Source: Diphasiastrum complanatum
Taxonomy: Eukaryota > Streptophyta > Lycopodiopsida > Lycopodiales > Lycopodiaceae
Length of the DNA: 64,000 nt
Assembly: GCA_029204225.1 (NCBI GenBank)
Contig: CM055113.1
Coordinates: 4,665,881-4,729,880 of the forward strand
Reading direction: 5' to 3'
Shown here: positions 48,585 to 62,344 of the stretch, one piece after another
Layout: the number at the start of each line of letters is the position of its first letter
Position numbering within the stretch: position 1 is the stretch's first letter
Notes under the pieces: generated by a model
Seen by the model: the letters and a program-made list of their open reading frames with translations, nothing else
What the model was told of the DNA's origin: nothing
Database searches by the model: none
Program-made: the position numbers and the translations under genes

Positions 48585-51183
48585 ATGGCATCTATAAATG
48601 CATATCTTTTGGATACTAATGAAAGGCTCAACAAAACTAACTATTCCATATGGAAAGTTAGAATGGAATCCATCATGATCATGCAAGATCTGATGAAAAT
48701 TGTAAATGGTAAGGAGGGTGAACCTATTCATCCTCAAGAAAAAGCCAAATACATCAAGAGGTGCAATGTTGCAATACATTGCATAAAAATGAATGTTGCA
48801 AATGAACTCTTAAGAGAGGTAATGCTTGGGAGACTTGGCAAAAGGTCTATAAATCCAAGAACCAAACTAGAATGTTAGCTTTGAAGAATCAAATCTATAG
48901 AAGCTATCCTAAGAGTAAAGGAATTGAACAAAGAGCTAGCCTTCATAGGTGATCCTATCAAGGATGAAGAGCTTGTCCAAGTCATATTGAATGGATTAAG
49001 CTTTGAATTTGACAATTTGGCTCAGGGATATGCAATTATGGGTAAGCTACTCATACTTGAAGAACTTCAAGGCACACTCATGGCCGAGGAATCAAGAAGG
49101 AGCCAAATGCAAGAGAGGATGGATAGGATTTCCATCCAAGGTGGAGATGACCAAGCTCTCTTCACCAAAGGCAAAGGCAAGTCCAAAGGCAAAGGATCAA
49201 CATTCAAGAAGTCTTAAAAGCTTGAGGATCAAGAAGGACCCTCAAAGGCATCTCCATCAACCACCAAAGTCAAGAAGGACAAATCAAAGGTGAAGTGCTA
49301 CTATTGTAGCAAGATTGGGCATTATGCCTCGGAATGCTTCAAGAGGAAGCAAGATCAAAGCCAAGCCAACATAAGCAAAGAGGAGGAGGAGGAGAGTTCA
49401 CATGAGGACTCTCTCATGATGTCCATATTTTCTTCAACAAGCTTCAAAGGAGAAGATCCTTGGTGGATTGACTCGGGTGCTAGTTCACACATGACTAGCA
49501 AAAGGGAGTTTTTCTCTTCTCTCTTATCTTATGATGGACCTATAAAGTCTATCTATACAGCAAATGATGAAGCTTGTAAGATTGAAGGAGTTGGTAGCAT
49601 TCCCCTTTGCTTAGGATCTTCCAAAAAGATCAACATAGAAGGTGTTTTGTACATTCCTATAATAACAAAGAATCTACTAAGTGTTGGCCAAATGGTAGAC
49701 AATGGTTTCAATGTTGACTTTGCTTCAAATGAATGTTTCATCAAGAAGAAGGGTAAGATAGTGGCTAAGGGCACTAGACTTGGCAAACTTTATAAGTTGG
49801 ATGCATTTGTGGATACTAATGTTGTCATGTTGGCCGAGAAGAGCAAGATATCTACCTTCACTTTATGGCACAAAAGACTTGGACATGTCAACTCGGGTTC
49901 CATGGAGGATATGATCAAGGAGGAGTATGCTTTAGGCCTACCAAGGTCTATTGGGAAGGAAGACAAGGTTTGTGAAGCTTGTGCTTTATCCAAGGCACAT
50001 AAGAAGGTGTTTCCTAACTCCATTACAAAGTCATCTCATCCTCTTGAACTCATACACTCGGATGTGCACATTGCTAGCACCAAATCTAATGGAGGTTCAT
50101 CCATGTTTTTAACCTTCATTTTGACTACTCAAGATATTGCTGGGTGTTCTTACTTTCCTTCAAGTCTCAAGTATTTGATACTTTTGTAAAGTTCAAGATG
50201 TTTGTGGAAAAGCATCATAATCATAGCATCAAGATTCTTAGAAGTGACAATGGTGGAGAATTCATCTCCAATGAGTTCAAGGCCTTTTGTGAGGAGGAAG
50301 GGATCAAGAAAGAGACTTATTGTCCTTACACTCCTCAACAAAATGGAGCTGTTGAAAGAAGAAATAGAACATTATGTGAATGTTCTAAGGCTTTAAGATT
50401 AGATGCTTGTTTTCCCAAATCCTTTTGGGGTGAGTCTCTTGTATGTGCAAACTACTTGATGAATAGGGTGTCTTGCAAAGCAATTGAAGGAAAAACTCCT
50501 TATGAGATGTTGTATGGAAAGAAACCCAATCTTAATCACTTGAAAGTTTTTGGGTGTATATGTTATGTGCATGTGCCATTGGAAACAAGAACCAAGGAGG
50601 ATCCATCTTCCACAAGAGGGATCATGCTTGGATATGCTAGCTCAAGCAAGGGCTACAAAGTCTATCTCCCATCTTTGAACAAATTTGTTGTTTCAAGAGA
50701 TGTTATATTTGATGAACATCATATGCATATGCTTGAATAAGGCTCAAGTGCTCCAACAATCAAGAAGAAGATGGCCGAGGAGCAAGATCTTTGTTTTGAG
50801 GAGGAGCTCATGGAGGAGCAAGCACCAAACCCATCTATCACACCAAGGAGATCTTCAAGGGCAAAAGTGGAGTCATCAAGGCTCACATATCAAGGCAAAG
50901 GGCAGCAAGTTGAGGGTATCTCATCCACTTCTTATGCTTTATCTATTTTTGAAGAACCATCTAATGTTGAAGATGCATTGAACTCCAAAGAATGGTATAA
51001 AGCTATGTTGGATGAGTATAATGCCTTGATTGAGAATGAAACTTGATTGCTTGTTGATAGACCTCAAAGGAGTGTAATAGGATGCAAGTGGGTCTTCAAG
51101 CTTAAGTTGAATGCAAATGGGAGTGTTAACAAACATAAAGCAAGATTAGTTGCAAAAGGTTATATGCTCAAGAGAGAAGGACA
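48585..51183 (+). pseudogene. Element F: decayed Ty1/copia gag-pol, truncated in RT
   Basis: Starts MASINAYLLDTNERLN with NYSIWKVRMES (Gag). After a deletion and frameshift near 48830-48920 Gag resumes, then a CCHC knuckle (CYYCSKIGHYASEC), protease DSGASSHMT, GAG-pre-integrase WHKRLGHVN and integrase (LIHSDVH, RSDNGGEFIS, QQNGAVERRN). RT begins ([20 protein letters not shown]) and homology stops near 51183. Defects seen: TAA at 49215-49217, a one-base loss near 50124 in the integrase core, TAA at 50738-50740 and TGA near 51045. The three stops each need one transition from CAA, CAA and TGG. There is no 3' LTR. It is older than A-D and a separate lineage. Confidence 0.85.
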
Positions 51184-51925
51184 CCAAATTGTAGTGGGTT
51201 TCTTTCCTTGCCTAACCTGAATCCAAGATCTAGTCAATCTAGCATCAAAGAAACGAAGTTAGTTGTCACGCGTAGATTCGTTCCCATGAGAGCGATAGTA
51301 TAGTTCAGATTTCAACATGAATGGAGGATCCACATCTAACTCTAACATCCACTAACACTAGATCCATTAACACTACGATCCACAACAAAGATAGCTTACT
51401 CTTTCTCTCTCTCCCTTTCTCTCTCAAAAAAGGTATAATAACATACAATCCCAATAACATTCAGATCTAACAATTAGCAAACTCCAAAAAAAGCATGAGA
51501 GATGGAGGAGGAAAGAAGAAGAGCAAGGACATTCATCAATCCATTTCTGAAGAGAACCAATCTGCTTTATTGAAATGAGGAAATGAACATGAGGAGCAAC
51601 TCAAGTTGGTCCATTTTTATAATAGAGAGGAGGACCCTGGCCTCTGAATCCTATTGGTTCATTTTTGCCTCCCTAATTATTCAAATTTTAAAAAGTGTGG
51701 AAACCATCCAATTTGGAGGGAACCCCAACTTCATTTACTAACTTGAAATTTAGGCCCTGTGACATTAAAAGTCTCGCAAAAATGCCTAAAGTCCTTTCAT
51801 TGACTTTTAACTAATCAATCAAATAACTATGTGATCATCGGGTTGGACTTACACACGCTGGGTGCCAAATCCCTCTCACTTATTAACTAGGACTAGGGTT
51901 GTCTTGGGATCCACAAACCCTCCAA
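51184..51925. other. Non-coding spacer
   Basis: No supported gene. Begins where element F is truncated and ends at a (CA)n run. Confidence 0.35.
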
Positions 51926-51945
51926 CACACACACACACACACACA

Positions 51946-52001
<56 letters not shown>

Positions 52002-52600
52002 TCCTATGTTGTCTCTGCCTCTCTCTTCTCTTTTCTGTGTGCTCTCCCTCCGCTCTCTCCTCTCTCTCCTCTCTCTCTCCTAGTCTCTCTCCCTCCTTCC
52101 CTCCGCTCTCCTCTCCTCTCTCTGTTCTCCCCTCCCTCCGCTCTTCTCTCTTCTCTCTCTCTCTCTCTGCTCTCTCCTCTCTCCTTTGTTTTCTCTCTCC
52201 TCTCCCCTCCCTCCGCTCCTCCTCTCTCTTCTCTCCCTCCGCTCTCTCCTCGCTCCTCTCTCCTCTGTTCTCTCTCTCTCCTCTCCTCTTTCTCCACTCT
52301 CCTCTCTTCTCTCTCTCCTCTCCCCTCCCTCCGCTCTCTCCTCTCTTCTCTCTCTCTCTCTCTCAACTCTATCTCTGTCTCCCTCAACTCTCTCTCTGCC
52401 CTCTCTTCTCTCTTCTCTGTATCTCTCTCTTTGCTCTCCCTCCATTCTCTCCTCTCTCTTCTCTCCTTCCTACTCTCTCTCGCGTTGTCTCCCTCCGCTC
52501 TCTCTCCTCTGTCCCTCGCTCTCTCTCTGCAACTCCACTCTCTCTGTCCACTCTCTCTCCTCTGTCCCTCGCTCTCTTTGCAAGTCTCTCTGTCTCGTGC
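51926..52600. repeat. Long polypyrimidine tract
   Basis: (CA)n then (CT)n, followed by about 600 bp of CTCTCC/CCTCCGCTCT repeats. Almost every base on the plus strand is a pyrimidine. The long Ser/Leu or Glu/Arg frames here are artefacts. Confidence 0.95.
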
Positions 52601-52618
52601 CAGACAAAAAAACGTTAT

Positions 52619-52653
52619 TGGGCCCTATATTATGCAAAATAATATAGGGCCCA
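52619..52653. repeat. Perfect 15-bp inverted repeat (hairpin)
   Basis: TGGGCCCTATATTAT, five-base loop GCAAA, then ATAATATAGGGCCCA. Related text GGCCCTATATTATGG and CAATTACG recurs near 54552-54597. Confidence 0.9.
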
Positions 52654-52696
52654 AAACGACCCAAAAATCAGACGAACGACAATTACGTACTAGGTA

Positions 52697-54111
52697 TTGG
52701 CCATTGAGAGGGCCATTACCATGAATAATCAGAGACCTGGCAGCAAGTGGCGGAGGCCCGGAGCTACTCTTGGAAATGTGTTTTTGTTTTTGTTTTGCTT
52801 TGTATTTGTTGGTTTGCAGTTATCTTTCATGATGCAGCTGTCATTTCTTAGATGTTGGAGCTCATGTTGCAGCTGTAGCCTGTCATTGATCTTTTGAGTT
52901 GTGAATTATAGTCTTTGAATGGCTGCTATAGAGCACTCACCTGACAGGCTTTCTGATAGTCTTTTTGAGCCTTGTAATGTACATGTGGAAGATGAGGATG
53001 GCCCGCAAGGTGTTGAAGATATTGAGATAGATACTAATCTTTCACACATGTTTCTTGATGTAAATGCTAGTGATTTGGAGTTGGTAGATTTTGGTGGAAG
53101 AAATCGTAGTCATGGTCCAGAACAGTGGTTTCGAAAATGATTTTCTGCTTGGAGGATTGCCACTGGAAAAGATGACAGTATACCTCCTGAAAGCTTCCAT
53201 TGGATGTTCTTGCAGAATATATGGTTCCATTTATCTTGTCACTGAAGAAATTGAATGGCAATCACTATCCTAGTGCTAGGTACTGGATGTTTCAATCCTT
53301 TGTTTTCATGCTTTTTTATTTTTCTAGTCACTTTCCTCTTTTGTGATATTTTTGTTTTATTTTTGCAGTTTAGCTCAGATGTTCCGTGCTTGTGGGAGAA
53401 TTATTCGACGTGAACATGTTTCTAGAATATGTAGAATTCATGTTGATGATTTGCCATATTGTTGTTCAAAATCATCCATTTTTTGAGAGAGCTCGCACTC
53501 TTTGGTGCTTCATATGGATTTGTCTATTAAATCTGGAGCTAATAAGAAACGAAAGAAGAGTGCACCTATGATGTGGAAGGATGAGGAAGAGTGTTTAAAA
53601 GACCCTGAACATTCTATACATCATGCTGTTGGTTTACAAAAACGTTGGTGTTATTATTGTTTAAGTCGTTTTAAAGCTTGGAAGTGTTGATGTTCAATTC
53701 GAGCTTACTAGAGTGTTTCTAGATATTTTTGGCAATTTATTTGTAGGAAATTCTGCTTCTGTTCAAGTTCCATTAGATGCCTTTATGAGTAATTTGAATG
53801 TTACTGAAGTTGTTGATGTTGGAGTTGAAGTTGTAGATGTAGGAGTTAAACCAAATGATAATGTTTCGAAGTTGTAGGTGGATAGTATTACAAATCAGAA
53901 ACAACATTGTTGTGCTGGAAGACAGTCTGTTGATTGTAATCATGCAGTGGGTGTGCAACAAATTGGTTCAGCTGAAAAGGTGGATGTAGCTTCTGTTTCA
54001 GAAGAGGCATTGGATCCGAATGACCTTGTGAATATTGATGTTGATGAGCTTGTTCAAGAATGGCCAGAGGCTCGAAAAGCTCTTGGCTACTGTCATATAG
54101 ATTCTTCATAA
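52697..54111 (+). pseudogene. Unidentified multi-exon pseudogene or transposon ORF
   Basis: Coding-like blocks on the plus strand. 52919-53140 starts MAAIEHSPDRLSDSLFEPC and is acidic. A possible intron 53280-53368 ends TTTTTGCAG. 53502-53690 contains a basic NKKRKKS stretch. A final block from about 53700 to 54111 ends with TAA and is open except for one TAG (from CAG by one transition) near 53878; it contains VEVVDVGVKPND and ends QEWPEARKALGYCHIDSS. Frameshifts separate the blocks. I do not recognise a family. Flanking repeats (hairpin at 52619, related sequence near 54552) suggest it may sit inside a mobile element. Confidence 0.35.
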
Positions 54112-54736
54112 CAAATAATATTGGGCAACAATTTGGATACTTCTATAATTGTATTGTGAATATAAGTGTTGGTCCAAAATTTCTAAAGATGTTTTTCAAG
54201 AAGCAATAGAAAACTGATTGAAACAATACCAAAAACTTGTATGTAGGGCTTTTTGTAATTCGATCGACTACTTTTGATTAGTCTTTTTTTTATTTAAACT
54301 TTAATGAAGTTGTAGTCTTGTAATCAGTTTCCACAAATTCTGTTTTACATGAGTTCTCCCTATAATTGTTGTTGACTCTCTCTCTCTCTCTCTCTCTAAT
54401 AAGCAGGTCTCTGTCGTGCGATCAGGCAGGAAGGAAGTAGGCAGGTCTTTATCGTGCAGTCAGGTAGGAAGGAAGTAGGCAGCTCGCATAGAAAAATCAG
54501 GAAGGAAGGAAGTAGTAGGCAGCCCGCGTAGAGAAGTCAGGTGATAAAAATCATGGCCCTATATTATGGCCTAAAAATTAGGTGAAAGTCAATTACGAAA
54601 TTTGAAACGTGTGAGGTCAAAAAAATAAGCTTGTATGTGTGTGGGCAAAGAGTAGGCTATAGGCATGACATAGGAGAATAGACTGGGTTAACACCACCCT
54701 TAAATCCTCTCTCTAATATATATATATATATATACA
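54112..54736. other. Non-coding spacer with short GGAAGGAAGTAGGCAG repeats and a (TA)n tract
   Basis: CAGGCAGGAAGGAAGTAGGCAG-type units repeat about three times near 54420-54540. (TA)n at 54718-54735 adjoins Helitron-like end 3. Confidence 0.5.
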
Positions 54737-57650
<2,914 letters not shown>

Positions 57651-57654
57651 TCTT

Positions 57655-57960
57655 TTTGGTGTTAAAACGATGGTTAAACGATGGAAGTTTCAACGATGGA
57701 TGCTATAATATAATAACATAATTATTATAACGATGGTTCCTATGATGGATGCTATAACATCCGTATCAGTGCTTCAACGATGGTTCAATGATGGATGCTC
57801 TAACATCTATATCAGTTCAACGATGGTTCAACGATGTCATCAAAAAAATTCGAGTCTTTCCAAAAATTTGAGTCATTCAAAAAATTTGAGTCGTTCTAAA
57901 AATTCGAGTCTTCCAAAAAATTCAAGTTTTCCAAAAAATTTTAGAAGCAATGCACATTCT
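57655..57960. repeat. Two short minisatellites
   Basis: CAACGATGGTTCAACGATGGATGC-like units near 57665-57836, then AAAAAATTCGAGTC(T)TTCC-like units at 57838-57945. The second type recurs near 58590-58660. Confidence 0.7.
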
Positions 57961-58462
57961 AATTACCTGCTTGCACTCTCAACTATTTGCAACAATCCAT
58001 CGAGAGCTTGGGATTGTTCTATGATGTCTTATTAGCTATTAATATATACAATCACTATCCTACAAATTCACATAGAGTATTCACATTCATTGGCATGGAA
58101 GAAATGGATTGTGTGTGTATATGTGTGTATGGATTTGTTGAAGGTGGTTTGTACTACAAAAGTTACTCACTCACTGCAGCTCGTCTCTCACTACAGCTCT
58201 ATATTACTCCTCAACTCTTCAGGACGTTGGGACAGATAGCTATCCCATAGATTCGATAGCTGCAAACTTAGATTGGGTGAATATGATGGTGATTGATTAT
58301 CATGCAAGTTGGGAGCCAAACACAATTGGAACACACACAACTCTAAACCATGTTTCCTATACCATGTTCCCAAACCGTATTCAAGACGTTGGGACAGACA
58401 ACTATCCCATAGATTCCATTTGTCTAGAATTGCCCTCAAGATTCATCCATTCGGCATTATTT

Positions 58463-58497
<35 letters not shown>

Positions 58498-58690
58498 TGG
58501 GTTTAAAAAATATTCATCACAAAAACCCAAATTATTATAAAAAATTGAAGCAGTAACAATTTCATATTCCAATATTTTAATTTGATCTTTTGGAAAAATT
58601 TGAGTCTTAAGAAAAATTCGAGTCATTTAAAAAATTTGATCCTTTGGAAAAATTTAAGTCTTCAATCGTTCATTGCCTCTGATTAGTTGT
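57960..58690. other. Non-coding DNA with a duplicated ~35-bp block
   Basis: GACGTTGGGACAGA..A.CTATCCCATAGATTC occurs near 58223 and 58386. (TA)n followed by (GA)n lies at about 58465-58497. No gene seen. Confidence 0.45.
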
Positions 58691-58693
58691 TGA

Positions 58694-59000
58694 TCTTCTT
58701 GAACCTTTAGCTTCTTACCTCTCCTTGGCCAGTGTACACCACAATTTCGCCCATATCCGAATGTCATCACTGTAATTTTCATCTGTGCTGATCACAACAC
58801 TAATTGCAACAGAAACACCAAAGGCGGAATCCTTTGCTAGTATGTAATCAATGCTAGTTCTGATTTGCTTATGGACACCCAAAATACACATCTGTATTTT
58901 GAAACTGAGACTGTGCCCCACATTCACGCCAGCTTGCCCTCGTCCTATCATGGGCCCAGCCCATCTTTGTGCTCCAAGCACTCCTTCCAGATCTGCTCAA
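58694..59000 (-). pseudogene. SRA (YDG/SAD) domain fragment, SUVH/UHRF-like
   Basis: Minus-strand frame 58981-58715 holds the order expected of an SRA domain: VNVGHSLSFKIQMCILGVHK, then SIDYILAK, VSVAISVVIS and ENYSDD; VVYTGQGE follows in another frame near 58730. SRA domains bind methylated cytosine and sit in plant SUVH histone H3K9 methyltransferases and in VIM/UHRF ubiquitin ligases. The frame change and a stop before GPMIG show it is broken. No methyltransferase SET part is nearby, so this is an isolated piece. It shares strand with the dioxygenase fragment at 59090-59640 and is separated from it by a CT microsatellite (59033-59071). Confidence 0.7.
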
Positions 59001-59028
59001 AAGTGAGATGCAAATGCTGCACCGCATG

Positions 59029-59074
<46 letters not shown>

Positions 59075-59089
59075 ACTGTTAAGATACTA

Positions 59090-59640
59090 GGAAGAAACAG
59101 TGAATAAATTAAAATCCTCGCCACCTCCGTTAGACCATAACTTCTCAGTGTGCTCATCAACACATGTGGGATTGTAGAATAGCTGAAAGCTTTCATGCCA
59201 AATCAAGTTGGCAAAGATGTGCGCGTCTGCCCCAGAGTAGAACCCAATCTCCTGGTTGGAAGGGCAAGACGTGTTTCTCTTGATCTCAATTGGCGACGAA
59301 AATAGTCGCCACATCTGTTCTTCTAATCTGCGTAGCAGATCAGAGTTCAGTCCATGGCTAGAAATATGTATGAACCCCCACTCTTGGCATCCCTGAGAAG
59401 TTGTCCCAGCTCCTCATCACCTACGTTCCGCAGCTTTTGAAGATCGATAACTGGCAGATCTGCACCAATTTCTTCCACCTGATCATCTTCATCCTTTGGC
59501 CACATGAAGTCCTGCATCTTTCTCATGCCACATTCCAGAAAAGCAGTGATGGTGTCTACACTGATTTTGACATCATCGTACTTGCCTCCCAAGTTTTGGT
59601 TGCCATCAACACTGTTGGTACCTTCTCCTTCTATTCCCAT
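59090..59640 (-). pseudogene. 2-oxoglutarate/Fe(II) dioxygenase N-terminal exon, frameshifted
   Basis: The start MGIEGEG at 59640 is followed by FMWPKDED and LPVIDLQKLRNV, a good match to the N-terminal domain (DIOX_N) of plant 2OG dioxygenases such as gibberellin-oxidase-like enzymes. After GGSYIF the frame shifts near 59356, and HGLNSDLLRRLEEQ continues to WRLFSSPIEIK and EKLWSNGGGEDFN near 59100. These oxidise small molecules in the cytosol. The catalytic half with the HxD...H iron site and RxS is absent; SRA sequence comes next instead. Whether this is the first exon of a distant gene or a captured fragment is open, but the frameshift favours a pseudogene. Confidence 0.75.
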
Positions 59641-59749
59641 AACTGAAGGCTCGAGAGATGGCTCGAGAGAGAGTGAGATGGCGAGAGAGAGAGACCTGTG
59701 TGAGAGAGAGAGAGAGAGTCGATCTAGAGAGATAGACAGCGTGCGCTCT

Positions 59750-59960
59750 GGGGAGAAAATTGGAAATTTGAAATGTGTGTGGGTAAAAAAATAAATAAAA
59801 AAAAACAAAAACAAGCTTGTAGTTGTGGTTTTTTACACGTATTTTTTTTTTTCAAACATTTTTTTGATCTTTTCTTTGCAAATGAGTGAAATTTTTCGCA
59901 AGCACAGCGTGACATTTTCGGCGGCAAAACACAGTCTCTAAAATAGTTTTATACTATATA
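59750..59960. other. AT-rich upstream flank with sequence shared with ~54595
   Basis: GAAATTTGAAATGTGTGTGGG then A-rich and AAGCTTGTAG resembles 54597-54650 (GAAATTTGAAACGTGTGAGG ... AAGCTTGTAT). No gene. Confidence 0.4.
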
Positions 59961-59964
59961 GATA

Positions 59965-60108
59965 ATAATGGGGAGGAAATCCATGCATCCTCCTCCCCAT
60001 ACATGGATCCTCTTTTTTTAGATTTTTTATTCAAAAAATGTGTATGCATGGGTGAGGGGAGGAGGATGCATGGGTCCTCACCCATGCATACAAAAGTGTA
60101 CATAACTT

Positions 60109-60141
<33 letters not shown>

Positions 60142-60145
60142 CATA
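59965..60145. repeat. Foldback (MITE-like) repeat, copy 3, with (TA)n
   Basis: CCATGCATCCTCCTCCCC near 59980 is inverted at 60055-60073 (GGGGAGGAGGATGCATGG). A (TA)n tract follows. Same family as 40262-40400 and 46430-46610. Confidence 0.65.
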
Positions 60146-60149
60146 TATC

Positions 60150-60235
60150 CAACGGTACCAGGATCCACGAATCCCGGTACCGTAGATCCATACTGGTACC
60201 GTCGCGGATCCATACTGATCCGCGGTACCAAAATA
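60150..60235. repeat. GGTACC/GGATCC short repeat cluster
   Basis: Four GGTACC palindromes alternate with GGATCC, GAATCC, AGATCC and GATCCGCGG within 85 bp, flanked by TA-rich DNA. Confidence 0.7.
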
Positions 60236-60239
60236 TATA

Positions 60240-60689
60240 TATATATTGCAAAAATAACAAAGGAATTATTTTTTTTTGTCTTGCACTGAAATGCCTTGCA
60301 AATGATGAATATAGCTGCACTCGATGGTTTGATCCATGGTGGCGGCTTTGCAAATGGATTCCATTTTTTACACGGAATGCACTATGCCATTTCTCTACAA
60401 CCAACTATGCGACTTTGTGGTTCGAAACTTTTCTAAATGCAAAACCTCGCTCAGTCTCTTATGTGTTTTTTATGGAATGAGACCTCTTGAATTCTAATGG
60501 ATGGAAGGAATGTCTTTAATGGAGAGTGGAACAAATCAACAGTTCAATGATGAGGGTGTGTGTAATCCAGTTTGTTTTAAAGATGAACTCTATTACACAC
60601 ACAAAATTGCCAGGACCCATATCCAGAAAATACTAGAACTCTTTCTAGTACCAAATGCAAAAGCATATTCGAAGCTGAAAATGGTTGAT
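60240..60689. other. Unassigned DNA
   Basis: Contains a 77-codon plus-strand frame (60501-60734) of ordinary composition that I cannot assign. It may be upstream coding sequence of the Ulp1-like relic. Confidence 0.25.
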
Positions 60690-61030
60690 GCAGAGGTGAA
60701 AATTATTCAATATCGGATCGACGTGCCCTTGTAGTTATTGATTTGCGCACTGATCCGATATTCAAAAAATAATTTTTTAATATCGGTTCGACGCGCCCTT
60801 GTTTTCGTTGTAGATTTAGTTATAACATCTTGCACATTGATCCGATATCTCATAATGTTAATATTTGGATTCTACAGTCCTCAGCAGGTTGATTCTGTCA
60901 GCTGTGGTTGGTATACTGTATGCAATGCCAAATACTTTAAATTGGCTTGCAGTACAAGTTGGACTTCCAAATTTGGAAGAGGTAATCTTCGATTAATAAC
61001 TTTTAATTGTGTTTTTGTTTTTTCCTGATT
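60690..61030 (+). pseudogene. Possible Ulp1-like (C48) cysteine protease fragment
   Basis: PQQVDSVSCGWYTVCNAKYF near 60880-60940 resembles the Gln...Cys active-site segment (Q-x-D-x-x-S/D-C-G) of Ulp1/SENP proteases. RALVVIDLRTDPI about 150 bp upstream resembles the strand before the catalytic Asp. That segment is partly duplicated with mutations (ATCGGATCGACGTGCCCTTG and ATCGGTTCGACGCGCCCTTG). Frames change between the pieces. Ulp1-like genes are common passengers of plant Mutator and CACTA transposons. The match is short and could be chance. Confidence 0.4.
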
Positions 61031-61039
61031 CAAATTAAT

Positions 61040-62340
61040 ATTAACTGATCTTTGATTAATTGCATTTAAGTGTCTTTATGTTTTTTTTTTTCAGTTTAAA
61101 TGCCCGAAGGTCTCCCCAATGGAGATAATGCACTTCAGGCAGGAGACCATTGATCGAAAATTCATATCCAGTTGCAATGGCCGAGTGTTCTCCACCCAAG
61201 CTACTTCCAACTGGAGAAATGGATTTAGAGATCATAGATAGTTGATACTGATTAAATATTCGTCTCACTTGATGTGGATGAGACACATGTATAGAAAATT
61301 TTAATAGAAATATATTTACGGTTTTTCTATGGTTGTTCTTACCTGTTGTTCTTTCTCTTATCAATTCAGGTTATGATTCATTCATCTTCAATTTCTACGG
61401 TTTTCGGACATGTTTGTTTTTCATAGCCTTGGTCTGCCTTGCCTTTACCATGGTTTTTTTTAAATAAGGTCAGGATGATGATCTGATCGAACCTTTGCCA
61501 CAACCAATCCAAACATGCGACATTAGTTCACTTAGATTTGTTGCATCAAAGCTTTGATCAGATCATCATCTGAACATATACAAATATGCCAAGACAAGAA
61601 CAATACAGACCAAGGCAATGAAGACCAAAAATACAACCGATATATACAAGACCTCAACAAGGGCAAGCGTCGATTTGATATCTGATTGTAGTGGTCACTG
61701 GAGTTCAAGTCACTGAAGATCTCCCCAATGGAGATAATGCATTTCTTGTTTATTTTCTTGTTATTAATTCAAGTTATGATTCATTCATCGTGAGATGCTC
61801 TGATACCACTAATGAATCTAGGGGAGAAAATTCACTAAACAGTCGCGACTCTCTTTCAAGATTCGGATGGAGTTCAGATGCGTTTGCTGGGCACTGCCAG
61901 CTGAAACACTCCTGCAATCCTTTAGAGAGTAGTCAGTTACTACGGATCTACGTTCATAAAATTAATACAGCATTCGACTTAATTTCGACCAAGGTGCGGA
62001 ATTCAAAGGGAACAAGAAAACTCAGACATAATAAAATAAACAGCATAAGCATTCAACATCCAAGATCAGACACAACTAGAAAATAATCTATATTGATTTT
62101 CTCTTATTTCTTCAGGGCACTACATGCGAATCCACGCAGTGCGTTGGCATGAGAGAAGCACGGTTCTCTCACGAGTAGTAATCTCGCTTCACTAGCGGAC
62201 AATTGGGTCTTCTCGCACGCAAGCGGAGCTTCTGTCTGTGTTCGTCTTGATTGCTTACTAGCATTAGACTTCTTCAGTATCTCTTCTCTTAGTTACACTC
62301 GGTGTATCATGTTTTGATATATGTCAAGTATTTCTAAGTC
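61040..62340 (-). other. Possible decayed LTR element with PBS-like site
   Basis: GCTCTGATACCA at 61797-61808 equals the reverse complement of the plant copia PBS, so an LTR may extend from about 61809 on the minus strand. CTCCCCAATGGAGATAATGCA occurs at about 61110 and again at about 61720, and TTATGATTCATTCATC near 61372 and 61775, indicating a local duplication. No coding region is supported. Confidence 0.35.
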
Positions 62341-62344
62341 AGAA

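Noticed and set aside
61797-61808. A full copia element around 61.8 kb
   Set aside because: Only a PBS-like 12-mer and a short duplication are present; no gag, pol or paired LTR was found.
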